From assembly GCF_964019385.1 (NCBI RefSeq), contig NC_088643.1:44571214-44635213 (forward strand): DNA of 64,000 nt, written 5' to 3'. A model generated the notes under the pieces. It made no database searches. It saw only the letters and a list, made by a program, of their open reading frames with translations, and was not told where the DNA came from. Source of the DNA: Sycon ciliatum. Its lineage: Eukaryota > Porifera > Calcarea > Leucosolenida > Sycettidae. The position numbers and the translations under genes are program-made. Shown here one piece after another: positions 1-20,286 of the stretch (position 1 is its first letter; each line of letters begins with the position of its first letter).

Positions 1-7313
<7,313 letters not shown>

Positions 7314-9830
7314 TATGCTGCATGTTGAAGCAGCTTCCTGATGAGAAGAAGGACTGCTCTGCCAACTTTGAGAGGCCTTGTACATGCATGTGTGTCTCTT
7401 TTCACCTCCCCCCCCCCCCCCACACACACACACAATCTTCTTCTCCGATGGAGCCATAACTATAAAGCCATTCGTGTAGATATGGTATACATCCAGATCC
7501 CAACGCTGCTGGCTGATGCTGCTTACTGCTGATCTATCGTGGGCGGCAAGTGACTTATTCTTTGTCCGCTGTAGGCATGAGTACAGCAGACAGCATTCCT
7601 AGCAGACATGTTTGAAGTTGGGTAGACAGAAGGAAAACCCGTTCTGTTGTCTAAAGTCTATTTTTTCATTGCCTGAAAAAAATATGGCGAAATATTCTTC
7701 TATTGTTCTTGTCCTCCAGCACCAAAACAGCCACTGGATTCATTTAGGTACTTGTTTTCTCTCTTTCTTTTCTTACGCATTGTTCCCATTGATCTGAGAG
7801 AACATCGCAAATCTCCTGTAACCAAACCCCTGAACTTTTTTTTTATCGTCAAAGCTCGTACAGTAACCATCTATTTAATTGTCCTTGCGTTTGCAAACTA
7901 TTGCGCACATACATGTCTCGATACACACTTTTGCCTCGGACCTTGCACTCCGAACCCCTTTGCTTTCTACTACCCTTGCCGCACATTCTTAGAGAACCGG
8001 TTTGAAACGGGAGAAATCGGATACGTCTAGAACGCCTAGCGGGACAATGCACCGCACACCTCGTCGTAGTGCTTGTCAACCCTGCTCTTAGCTTAGACTC
8101 CCGGTCAATTTCTGACCGTGGCGCTGTATATATTGTATGTAGCAGTTACTGTGTGTTTCGTCTCCGTTTGTTCATTGTTGCACTGTGCTGCTCTACTGTA
8201 CTATAGGCCCTGCTTTTGTAAATATCTCTTCACTGTCGATTGACCCTGATCGTCGCTGCTGCTCCGCTGTAGTGCTTTGCATGGTAGCTGTAGATCTAGC
8301 TGACGCTGCTCTACTAGAACTTTCTATTGTAATATGCTGACTCAATGTTATGTTGACTCTTGATTCTTCTGATGTGAAAATGGCCCACAATTGTGCCGAC
8401 GTCCATGATCTGGTTTGCTGGGCTATGTTCAAATTGTCAACCCTCGTGTTTTGTTTCGTACACTCTGTATCTCTTGATTTTTCGAACTCCTTGCAGCAGC
8501 TCTATTGCTTTTGATTTCTTGCTTTATTATTAACATGACCTTGGAATTATATCAACCAACGCCTGTTGTGTGTGTGTGGGGGGGGGGGGGGGTTCGCAGA
8601 AGTGGCGACCGCAAACATCATCAGAATTTCTGCCTGGCTCAATAAGCCTATCATCACCTTCGGCAATGGGGCGTCACAACTTACAAGTTATGTGTGTGTG
8701 TGTGTGTGTGTGTGTGTGGTGTGCGCGTGCAACTGTGGAGCCAGCAGGACTGGTGCACTGCCACTGGCAGTCTTTTGTATATGTAGTTGGGTCATCACTT
8801 GCACCGCCATCCCACTCATATTATACATTATCATATCCGCACATTCACACTGGCGAATGAAACTGGAAATGTGTTTTGTGAATATAAAGCAAACACAGAC
8901 CCAACCCAGTGTGGTCAGAGTACGTCTCAGCCTTTTATATTATTATTGTACAAGTCATGAACAAGTGCTGTGCTGCAGGTATTACAGTGGCGGGCTATCC
9001 AGCTTTGAAGCAGTAATTTTGCGTTCAGTGTTTATAATATCAGGCCTGTTGAATTACATTTTTGCCATGATGTATGATGACAGTATCGCGAGTCTGGGTG
9101 ATACGCATACCCGCCACATGCAAGACACGCACACACTACCGGTATAGTTTAACATGTTTTTCGATTTTGACAGCATGTTACCGGGACTCTGCCAACCGGG
9201 GTTGTAGTCAGGAGCACAACGCGTCCTCGCCTCGGTACTATAGTTGTAGTACACTGTAGCGGTATGCAGTCGTCAATTAGCTTGCAGTCTAATCCAGGAC
9301 CTGGCCTGACACATGCAGACTGAGGCTACAAGTCAAATACCCCCTTATTCATTGCTCAAGAGATGGAAAGAAAAAGACACAGACCTTCTCAGCTCCCTCC
9401 CGTCTGTTTGCATGCACATGCAGACAAGGCAGTCCACTGGCCCGCTACTGTATTAGTCGGCTGAAAGTAGACTTGGAATTAGATAGAACTCCAGGAAAGC
9501 ATTGGAGGTTGGAGGATAAACGAAGCGTGTGGCCAGCAATGCAGCACTGGATGTGCAGCAAACATGATTACGGGCAGCAGATATGGGTTCCCCCTGTGCA
9601 GCAAGTAGGCATTCTTTAAAAACATCAAAAACAGAGAGAAAGAGAAAGAGAGAGAGAAAGAGAGACGGAAAGAAAGATGACCTAGTTCCAGGCATTGAAT
9701 TGTTCTACAAGCCTGTGTGAGACCAAAAACCAACGAGGCTGTCTATTGAGGAAAACTAAAAGAAGAGCTAAGGACAAAGAACATTGTGTACTTTCATTTC
9801 AGTGACCTACTAAGTATAAATAAGGGATGC
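7314..9830. other. Intergenic / 3' UTR DNA between the polyQ gene and MDH2
   Basis: No convincing exon on either strand. The region is the 3' flank of two convergent genes (polyQ gene on plus, MDH2 on minus). It holds a poly-C run at 7409-7419, a poly-G run at about 8578-8591, a (GT)n tract at about 8690-8718, and a short segment near 8650-8676 resembling the tail of the 18.4-kb SINE-like repeat. Confidence 0.7.
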
Positions 9831-10249
9831 CTACTTCTTATCGAAGTATTGCTTTGCAAACTGGACGCCCTTCTCAATATCCTTGATGAGCTGCGGCTTG
9901 ACTTCCTCTTCTAGAAGCTTGCTCTCAAACTCATTCAAGACAACATCCTTGGTGGGCAGCTCAAACTGACCAGGGCTCAAGATCAATGGCAGAGCAAAGT
10001 AAGGCATGCCAAACTGATTCTGAGAGGGCATTGGTGCATAGCCGCATGCCCGGACCGTGGCTGGCGAGCTGTCGATAGAGCGAGTGACGTTCTTGACGAA
10101 GCGAGCACCAGCGTACGCCATGGAGAGCGTGGCAGAGCCAGCGCCAGCCTTGGCCTCCACCACCTCGGTACCGGCATTCTGGATGCGTACAGTCAGTTCC
10201 TTCACCTTCTCCTGTGAGTAGTGCAGTATACATACACGGCGCGCGCACA

Positions 10250-10287
<38 letters not shown>

Positions 10288-13200
10288 TGCCTATGAAGAT
10301 ACAAAATGTGTACCTCATTTTTGAAGTATAGAAATATCAGTTACATTTGTACATGGTTAGAAAACACGCATTCTTCGTCACCTGAAAAACGTCATAAAGG
10401 GAAGCAGCCAGTGCAGCAGAAGTGCCCAACAACAGTGCAAATCTAGAAGCCCCATAAAAGACGTGCACAGTGCTGTGTTGTACTTGCATGCAACAAGAAC
10501 CACAACGACGAGCTTCACTCGCTCTCTTTTACTCTCGCAGCAAACACCCAAATGTCTTATAGATGTGCATTTCTCAAGCTAGAGTGCAATGCAAAGCTGT
10601 TACCGTTGCCTAACTTACATCAGACAGGCCGTGCTCAATGGAGGACAACAGTGGCAAGATAGTTACACCGGAGTGGCCACCAATGACGGGAATGTCCAGC
10701 TCATGGGGAGCCTGGCCAATGGCCTCGCCAATAAAAGTGTTGGATCGAACAACATCGAGAGTGGTGACACCACAAACCTGATTGTTGAAAACATTCTTGC
10801 GTTGGTAAATCTGAGCAGGAAGGATGGAGAGACAAAATATTATGGCAAGTTCCTCATCGGCGTACATCGAATAACTTCGAACGTGCATGAAATAACAGCG
10901 GCCATCAGCCTTTTTTTCCGGTTGTTACATGAGTCGTATCAACAGTAGGATTGCTGTATTCCCATTCTAGTGGTCATCACCTCTCTTTCAGGTTGAGCTT
11001 GATCCACAACATGTCCTTACAGAAGTTCGCAATCTTATTGCAGCGACAAATTCCACAAATTCCTGACTAAAGCTGCAGATGTTGAAGTTTTTGCTATATT
11101 TAGTTACTACGAATAGCGAGAAGTTAAAAAGGTAAAGGAACTAATAAAGGGTGCTAGAAATGGAGATGGAGGAAGGAGAGAACACGCACGTGACACATCA
11201 CATCATTGCCGCTGCCAAATTCGCGGGGAAAAAAGTAGAGCTTTCAGAACCAAAGATGGTCTGATTGCGCAAAAGAGGCTGTACGAGCACCAGCGGTAGC
11301 TACCAGGGAGGGAGAACTAAACTGTTTACTGATTTCAGTACTTCAAGTACTCCTGATAGTTACAGGCACCGAATGTTTCAATGTTCGTGGACAAAAATTA
11401 TGGGAACTGCCTCGCAAGAGTGAAATTGCTTTTTTCCTTGTGCCATATGCATACCTTCACTGCCTTGTGCCATATGCATACCTTCACTGCAAATATACTG
11501 TTTACTAGTATGATCCGTGAAACTTGCGCAACTTTTGATATTTTTCCGCGAATTTCCACGGTACAGTACTCGCATAACACAAGCGTACTTATGCTACGAA
11601 GTCAACTGAGCCACGCAGAATTCAGTGCCACAATCATCAATGCTACAGCTGCACACAACCGACTAATCATTGTACACAGCGGTTGTACTAGCAACAGCAG
11701 CACGTACAGCAGAAGTACACATTAGATCGACATTACAATACATGACTTGTACTAACGTCAACAGCCAGCGGGACCATAGAGTTGACCGGGTTGGTGATCA
11801 GGCAGAGGACGGCGTTCGGGCACACCGTGCTGGCGGCGTTGGCCAGAGTGGCGACGATGGAGGCGTTTGTGTTGAACAGGTCATCGCGAGACATGCCTGG
11901 CTTGCGCGGCATGCCGGCGGGGACAACGACAATGTTGGCTCCCTCAAGGGCGCCAGCCAATTGGTCAGCTCCGAGATGGCTAGTTACCTGACGCAAGGCA
12001 AAAAGGACCAACTCAGCCTTTCATCACAATAAGAATGCACGGATATAGATGGATGCACCAATACCTAATTCTACAACAACCAGAGGCCAACATGGGTAGG
12101 TGTTATGTCACTACAGCGTCTTGTTTAAAATACGCGATCTAATAGGGCTTGAAAGTGCTACGTCACAGCATAGCAACAATTTCAAAAATTCAAAAACTGG
12201 ATCCACTTGGATCCAGTTTTTGTATGGATTCAAGCACATTTCAAGCCGTCTTACTCACAGCAAGGTGATGTAGCCAGTGAAACTGACTGATTTGGCTACT
12301 GGGGGCGGGGTTACAACTGGTGGCGAAGTAAAAGTCACGACTGCATACGACATGAGTGGGTTGCTATGCACCCACACACTGAGGCAATAGCAAAGTCACA
12401 CCTTAGTGGATCCAAAATAGAAATGTGATGTCAACTTACTACTCCCTGGCCGTTTTTGACGTCATCACTTTCAAGCCCTATAGCCAATAGTTCTCAACTA
12501 GCAGGAGCAGCACCGCATGCAAGAATACAATTGTGTGTACGGACTAAAAATACAGGCAAGTATTATACCTGGCACTACACCACACCCGCACGACACCCTG
12601 TCCGTCTCTTTCTCTCTCTCTCCGTCTCCGAAGTAAGCCACGAAAGCCGGGAGGTTCTGCTGATTGCAGTGCATGACCCTGGTTAATGCAAGTAATTACG
12701 TGTACTTCACACTAACCTCTCTACAAAGCCTTTGGCATGGCTTTTCACTACTTTGAGGCATGCTACTGTTGAAATGACTTGCTTTTTATTCCTCCTTCTC
12801 TCTTCAACCCAAAATCTTTCTTCTTCATGGTCTATCCACCACGGATCTTTCAATATTTCCTATGCTAGGTGTAGTTCTTGTGCGGGTTTTAAATCGTCCT
12901 GCACGGATGGCCGATGCGTGGTTTGTTATTATCATCCCCCTCATTTCTTTATGAGCTACAAAGTATTCATGTCTTGAGATGGAAAAATTGCACTTGATTT
13001 TTCAAAACTTTCTGTCCAAAAAGTGAAATGCACCTATTATGACCGCAGCCGGACTGGCGCGCAACAGAGGTGAGTACCATGAGGCATTAGAATAAAACCA
13101 ACCTTGCAAGAAGTATCGATATGGCTGAGGTCAGCAGTGACACCGGGAGCATGAGCAACATCATACAAAGCCAGATGCTGAATGCCAACGAAGCTAGTTT

Positions 13201-13336
13201 TCAGCAAGAGTGACAGGGGCTGACCAATACCTCCAGCCGCTCCGAGAACCGCAACCTTGGTGTTCCTTGGAGCACTAGTAGACAGTTGGCGAGCAAGGCT
13301 CGGAACTCCGCGAACCATCTTTGCAGTGAACGCCAT
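9831..13336 (-). CDS. MDH2: Malate dehydrogenase, mitochondrial
   Basis: NAD-dependent interconversion of malate and oxaloacetate in the mitochondrial matrix (TCA cycle, malate-aspartate shuttle). Exons, in transcript order: 13336-13103, 11987-11757, 10810-10619, 10211-9831. All junctions are phase 0 and give 345 residues (human 338). The N-terminus is rich in Arg, Ser and Ala ([20 protein letters not shown]), a presequence. Visible motifs are the Rossmann loop [17 protein letters not shown], the substrate/active-site loop [33 protein letters not shown], the catalytic-histidine segment VIGGHSG, and [16 protein letters not shown]. The start is the ATG at 13336, matching the presequence; an upstream in-frame ATG would put [10 protein letters not shown] ahead of it and is unlikely. 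It is divergently paired with DPH5. Confidence 0.97.
12145..12478. mobile_element. TA-flanked MITE in MDH2 intron 1
   Basis: The termini GGGCTTGAAAGTG (12145-12157) and CACTTTCAAGCCC (12466-12478) are perfect inverted repeats bounded by TA on both sides (12143-12144, 12479-12480), a Tc1/mariner-type target duplication. Similarity continues inward around a CGTCA motif. The interior holds a perfect 30-bp palindrome centred on ACTTGG, with AAAAACTGGATCC arms, near 12194-12223. No coding capacity. Confidence 0.88.
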
Positions 13337-13851
13337 GGTGGAGAGAAACTTGAAGATGATCAGAAAAAGCGAGGTCAAATCTTTCTCCCTCAAATAATTT
13401 CGACCTTGAAAGCTTCCCCACCAACGATGAGTTGACCTGGTGACTGTGGTTGTGCAAGACTGATGATCTGATCGCCGCTACACCATGTACTGTGATGTAG
13501 ACATACAGGCACGCTACTTTTTTTGTAGTGGCCGCGCCGTACCCCGTGGCCGAGGCATGTATGGCATATCCGGGATATATATGGGGGATATGCTGGCCCG
13601 GCATGCATGATCGATCTAGCGCTTGCGAAGCATGCATAGAACACGTGCCGTCCTCGAGCGCCTCGCGCCTCGGCCTCGGCCGCCGGCCTCACATTAATTT
13701 TTGCATTCAAAACGAATAAATTATTTTTGCAGTTCATGACTGATCGATTTGGACCATGTACCAGCGGATTACAATCTCATTTGCTTTTAGATCCACATTG
13801 TGCTCATCCTCCTGTCTCAAGCATTGTTTCCAACATAAGATTCCACTCGCA
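13337..13851. promoter_or_regulatory. Divergent promoter shared by MDH2 and DPH5
   Basis: The two start codons lie 515 bp apart on opposite strands, so both promoters and 5' UTRs must fit here. A CpG-dense block lies near 13640-13690. Near 13562-13596 there is an imperfect hairpin (GGCATATCC with GGATATGC). Individual transcription-factor sites and the start points cannot be placed by eye. Confidence 0.7.
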
Positions 13852-16800
13852 ATGTTTTACCTGGTCGGATTGGGCCTGGCAGATGCCAAAGATATTACAG
13901 TCAAAGGGCTAGAAATCGTCAAGAACGCTGAGAAAGTCTACCTGGAAGCATATACGTCTATTCTCACGGTCGGGAAAGAAGCTCTGGTAGGCCACTGACC
14001 TTCTGCTAATTTCAATATTATTGATTTCGTGCTATTTTAAATTATTAAAATGATGATAGTAAACATACACGTGGAGAAGTGGGGAAATGCACGCCTGCCC
14101 ACACAAGTGGGGGAAATGCACGCCTGCCCACACACACACGCTCTCTAGGCTGCAGAGTTACTTGCAAGCACCGTACATGTTCTATCCCAGTCCTTCATAG
14201 AGCGCAGACCTGCCAACCGCCATTCCTCTTGGGAAGGAAGATCTCTGCCCTGTTCAAGTTGTCTTGTCGGCAGGAAGGCTATAGGCAGTATAGGCCTTCA
14301 ACATGTGGTGGTGAACATGAGCACAGTACTGCATGTGAACAGTGCTCGCAATTCCGCCAAGCAAGCACGACGACCGGATGGTTTGGCATCTTTTCCTGTA
14401 CGGGTGTGTGTGTGTGTGTGTGCAGATGTACTCTAGTCACGTTTACGTAGTCTTATCAAGAGTACATGTACAAACAATGTATATACCACTCCCCAGGAGT
14501 GTGCAACTCTGCATGGGTTTGCTAGGGGGAGGGGCTGCCGACGGCGAAACTCACGTCACGTGGTGTACAGTGCGTATCGCCTATAAGGTTGGCGGCTATA
14601 GTGATCAACTTCTCAAATTCCAAAAAGAGAAGAAAACACATGAGAACGAGTTATGCAGCAACTATCGACGGATGTAGCAAGATCATAAACAGTCAGAAAG
14701 TGCGATAATAGGGCACAAAACTGACAAGCTACTGAGACATTCAGCATTTGCGGTAACTAAGTACTGTATTTTCCGAGTATACGCCGCACTTTGGACACTC
14801 GAAATTCGGGGGGGGGGGGGGGGGGGGGAGTTGCGGCTTGTGCTCCAGTGCGGCTTATACTCCGGAAAATACAGTATACACAGTTACCGCGTATACTGGT
14901 AGTAATTATCGTCTATAGTGATCAAATTCAATTTTCAAAAGACCTCTTACATTATTTTTGCATTGGTTAATTAAAGTACTATAAGCAGAAATATTCGTCT
15001 GGAAGTTAATTTCGTCTTTTTCGTCCAATGAGCTTTGGACTAAATTAAATGCTAGACTACAGTCCATTTCAAAAACACTTATAACTATAAGTGTTTTTGA
15101 AATATTTCAAATTTAGCTGGAACTTTTTGAGAAAAGTTTTCGGAATATTGCTCAGGTCCGCTCCACAATTACTCTCATATAGTTTCTAAACGATTGGATA
15201 ACAGACGCCCAATTTGGAAAAAATTATGCACAAAGTGATCATAGATTTTATGTGGTATAGATGCTGGCATAACGGTTTTTGCCTGGGTACGCGCCTATCT
15301 CTTAATTTGCTAAATCCTATATATAGGATTTTGGTCATATTTTTCAACTCAAAATGCGTGTGGCATGAGCATAGGGAAACGTATGTGACCAATTCTTCCG
15401 CTTTAGGTCTTAGTCGATATGGAGAGTTGAATAAGATACTTTTTTCAAATACTAACATCTAAGGCTCATCTCCTTGCGCAATATTTCTAAGGCCTGTGCC
15501 CTATTTTTTGAATCCTATATATAGGATTTGAGATTTTACTGGACCTTGTTTTATCCTTAAAATTGGTAGTTTCACGACGGCATGTGCGATATGTCGTCAT
15601 GAAACCACCCCGTGCCACACCTGTAATGTTCTTTTGCACATTCACTGCTTCAGTCCTTCCCATGACACCAGCTGAACAATGCTGCTCAAAATTCCAATCC
15701 TTGCTCAAAATGGGTATTCATGATGTCCTATGAACCTAAAAAGTAAACATCCATGCCTCAAACATATTTACAGCTTCTAATAAAACCATTATGCTCTTAT
15801 TATGGGTCATGAATGACTCATGATGACCAATAACAACGGCATAAAGGTCACGCATTTTCAAATCCTATATATAGGACTTTTGCCCAGCAAATTAAGAGAT
15901 AGTTTTGAAATGGACTGTAATGTCGATTTGTCCAGCTTTTCAATACACTCTAATGATCCATGGACGAAATTTACAACTGGACGAACTCCCTTTCTTTGGA
16001 GTTGGACGAAATTATTGACCGACGAAATTTTCTGCCTGTACTGTAATTGATGCGGAAATCAAGTGGTGCCAGAGACGAACAGGTTGTTAATTTTGTGAGC
16101 TCTACTTGCAGTAATAGTTGTCCAAACTGCCTCCATCGTGAGGGTATGCTGATGTTTTGTGTCAGGAGCCTTGGCTGCATAGCATGCATTTCTTAATGTA
16201 TGCACTATAAGACCAGTGATGTTAACGAACATTTAGGGCATGTTTGATTGGGGAATCCGGATTCAGATCAGATTCACTGGAGCAGTCAGAACAACAGTTC
16301 CCAATCAAGCAGAACACAGAACAAACAGATCATATTTTTGCCAGAAATATTGTAGAACTCATGATAGCTCACCATGCCGCGGACTTCAACATTTCCACAG
16401 AGTTGATAGATTTTTTTACGTTCCTCAAGATGAAAAAATGTCATCGTAGATTTTACTACAGATCGTAGAGTTGTTGTTAATCATTTGACGTGTCTACTTC
16501 TGGCTTGTGATTGATTGCAAGCATGGATTGTTTGCGACGCAGGAAAAGGAAGAAGAGGAGACAAGCTGCTGCGATTGTCTCGGCGGTTCTGTGTATTCTG
16601 CTGTCTAATGGAGGTGTGCTAGCTGGTCATCGTCAGCGACTTTTGAATGATCTAGCAGTTGGAAGTACCGGAAGCACTAACAGCAGCAGAAGCACCAACA
16701 GCTGGTGTTGCATCTGCTGCATCTGCATTGCCACCGGGCGCCTGGGTGCCCAAATCACCTGGTCACCACGCCAGCAGGCGGCAACTTTCACACCAAGGTT

Positions 16801-19800
16801 CAACTCGAGTTCAACTCGAGTGACAGGAGTGCACCCAAAAAAGGTCAAACAGGCTAGTACGTTGTACCCTGCAGGCACGGTGACCAGGTGACTGGCGTAC
16901 GCAGGAGCACGTGACCGCTTGTTCAACCATGTTCGATTGGGAATAAAGGAGGAACGCTGCATCGCAGCCTTTTCGGACCAAAACCAATCGACTCAGCGTC
17001 CAAACGACTACAACATATGGGCCAATCGCGGTCATCCATGCTTTTATAAGAACGAAATGGCGCTTTTAGTGATATTTTGCATACAAATCCCCATCTAGTA
17101 GGGCGCAGTCACCCAGTTTCGGTGGAAGTGCGCGAGTTCGATTGGGATTCAAGTAGGAAGGGAGCGTCTCAGCTTCCTCGGACTACGACCATTCGACTCA
17201 GCACCCCGAAGACTACAACTGGTGAAATTTTAATTTTTGCCTTAACTTCCCCTTTAAGGGCAGGTGGTCGCTGGTCGCTAAACCCAGAGGTCGCTTACAC
17301 CAGGTTTTACTGTTGTAATAATTATATCGACCCCACTGGCATACAGTGCATGCAGTATTGGTCATAGTAATTTATCTCGCTTTACCAGTATTGATGAAAT
17401 GCTCAAAATCAAAGAGCAACGCTACAGCCCAGTATAGGCAATACATATCAAAGAGCAACGCTACAGCCGTGCAGTATAGGCAATACATATCAAAGAGCAA
17501 CGCTACAGCCGTGCAGTATAGGCAATACATATCAAAGAGCAACGCTACAGCCGTGCAGTATAGGCAATACATATCAAAGAGCAACGCTACAGCCGTGCAG
17601 TATAGGCAATACATATCAAAGAGCAACGCTACAGCCGTGCAGTATAGGCAATACATATCAAAGAGCAACGCTACAGCCGTGCAGTATAGGCAATACATAT
17701 CAAAGAGCAACGCTACAGCCGTGCAGTATAGGCAATACATATCAAAGAGCAACGCTACAGCCGTGCAGTATAGGCAATACATATCAAAGAGCAACGCTAC
17801 AGCCGTGCAGTATAGGCAATACATACTGTCCTGTAGTGTTCATGTGATACTGCATTCCCAGTCTGTTTCTGGGCGAGCGATAGCACCCCCTGAAAGAAAT
17901 CTACTCAAGTTACGTAATCTGTGCACTGCCTTCAATTTCCTGTCTCCGTGTCCGTCTGCAGGAGAGTTACTATGGTCGTGAGGTCATACTCGCAGATAGA
18001 GAGACGGTGGAGCAGCTTGCCGGTATGTTTACTCACAACCCGAATGCCCTGGATCTTTAGAATTTACTGTGTGTTCAGCTCGTGGCCAGGGATGGCCAAT
18101 CAAGCCGACCGTTGTTGTCGAAACAAGAAAGAAATGAGATCTCTGCAGGTGGAGTGGCTTGGGAGGTTGCCCTGTTATGCAGGGGTGCATGCCCCCCCCC
18201 CCCAAATTTTGCAAATGTACAACTGAAAAGATCGGAAATTTCAAGCATGCACAAAAGGACGTCCGTCCAATCACAGTGCAGTCGAGGAGCACTTCTACAT
18301 TTGCTTTCGATGTGAAAATGACCTGCAGACGTAAAAACACACACACTAAAACACATTTTGGTGTGAGTGTGTGTGCATGTGTGTGTGCGTGTGTGTGTGT
18401 GTGTGTCCCATATGGTGCAGTGGTATGTGCAGCGATTTCCAATCGAGAGGTTACGGGTTCAATTCCCGACGATTATGGTCACACACGTCTTTCTTCTCTT
18501 TCTCAGACTCCTGACTTTTGTTTCATTCTCCTGGGTGGTTACCAACAGCCAGTGCATGCCGGAGTATGTGGTGTGATGTGTGTGCGGGGAAAAAATGGAA
18601 AAGACCAAAAATTCGGGATTCACTGGCCAGAAAAAGCCACTTCGTAGCTGTGTGGTGTAGACCAGGCTGAATAGTGGCGGTCAATTCTTCAGCCTTGCAA
18701 GCTGTTGAATGGTGCAATCCGTGCAATCCCAGAACAAGCTGCTATGGCTTCTGCCGTAGCATCGCTATCATCACCTCCGGCGATGGGCGTCAAATGTGTG
18801 TTGATGTCGGTGTTTGTGCTCAATACAGATGACTTGCTATCTGGTGCCGTAGAAAGTGATGTTGTCTTGCTGGTTGTTGGTGATCCGTTCGGGTGAGGCA
18901 TATTCTACTTCGAAGGATACATAATAGGAGTTGTAGTGTTCACATTGGCGGTGCCAGTGCAGTATCAATGCAGCAATGCCCATACATTCACGTGTTTGTG
19001 TGGGGAACCCATGCATTCATGTGTTTGTGTGTGTGTGGTGGGGGGCATGCATGCATGTGTTTGTGTGGGGGTGCTTGCATTCACGTGTTTGTGTGGGGAT
19101 GCCCATACATGCATGTGTTTGTGTGGGGGTGCTTGCATTCATGTGTTTGTGTGGGGATGCCCATACATGCATGTATTTGTGTGGGGATGCCCGTCATGCA
19201 TGTGTTTGTGTGGGGATGCCCGTCATGCATGTGTTTGTGTGGGGATGCCCGTCATGCATGTGTTTGTGTGGGATGGCTGTACACTCACGTGTTTGTATGG
19301 GTGTCTGATTTATGTTTAATAGAAAACAGTGCAATCTTCTTGATTTGTGTGCTGCATACATTTCAGCAGTGTTTACTAATAGAAAACAGTGCAATCTTCT
19401 TGATTTGTGTGCTGCATACATTTCAGCGCCACCACCCATACTGATCTAGTGTTGCGAGCCAAGCAGGCTGGTATTGAGGTCGGGGTTGTGCACAACGCCT
19501 CCATCATGAACGCTGTTGGTTGCTGTGGACTGCAGGTAAGGACTGGCAGGTGTTTCTCGGCGTATGACCAATACCAGCATATTATTTTGGGACGCTGTCC
19601 GCATAGAGATTGATCTGGCTTGAGTTGCAAGCATGCAGAAAACAATACCCCGTGAAGGCATGCAGCTGGATTTTCGTTGCTAATTGCGACTGTGGTGCTG
19701 CCTACAGGGACAGGGCAGGGCATCTCAGCTGCGTTGCTGCAGGATTGTAGACAACAGCATCCTACAAATGATGAAAACATTGTTGACACAAGGCTGAATA

Positions 19801-20204
19801 TTTGATCTGAAAACAGCAGCTTTAGCTTGTTCAAGCTAGAGTAGTTAGCGCATGTCCAGCCATTCCAAGCAATTCTTTTTCTGCTTGTATAAGTTCCAAT
19901 TTCGAAGGATGTTTGCCATAACTTGCGAACGAGACGGTGTTGCCGCTTTTTGATCCATCATTTAACTTTCTTCTGGCCGCTTTGTAGTTGTACTCGTACG
20001 GCGAGACTGTGTCCATTGTGTTCTGGTCGGACAACTGGAAGCCAGAAAGTTTCTATGACAAGATCTGCCACAACTCCCAGCGCGGTCTCCACACCCTCTG
20101 TTTACTAGGTGAGCGCTCTTCCTTCCTATTACTAGTAGTAGCACACATACGTACGCATGCGCGCGCGCACACACACACACGCACTCACACATATATATAC
20201 GCAC

Positions 20205-20286
<82 letters not shown>

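Noticed and set aside
16511-16891. 126-residue frame starting with a basic stretch as a complete gene
   Set aside because: It lacks any catalytic motif and a matching element end. It is kept only as a weak Harbinger hint.
17408-17823. CRISPR-like array
   Set aside because: The direct repeats are contiguous with no spacers, in an animal intron.
17346-17981. 211-residue frame [13 protein letters not shown]-repeat (plus) and a 150-residue frame on minus
   Set aside because: Both are by-products of a perfect 42-bp tandem repeat inside DPH5 intron 1. No splice continuity or codon divergence supports coding.
18411-18485. Functional tRNA gene
   Set aside because: A B box is present, but the acceptor and anticodon stems do not form. 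It fits a SINE head better.
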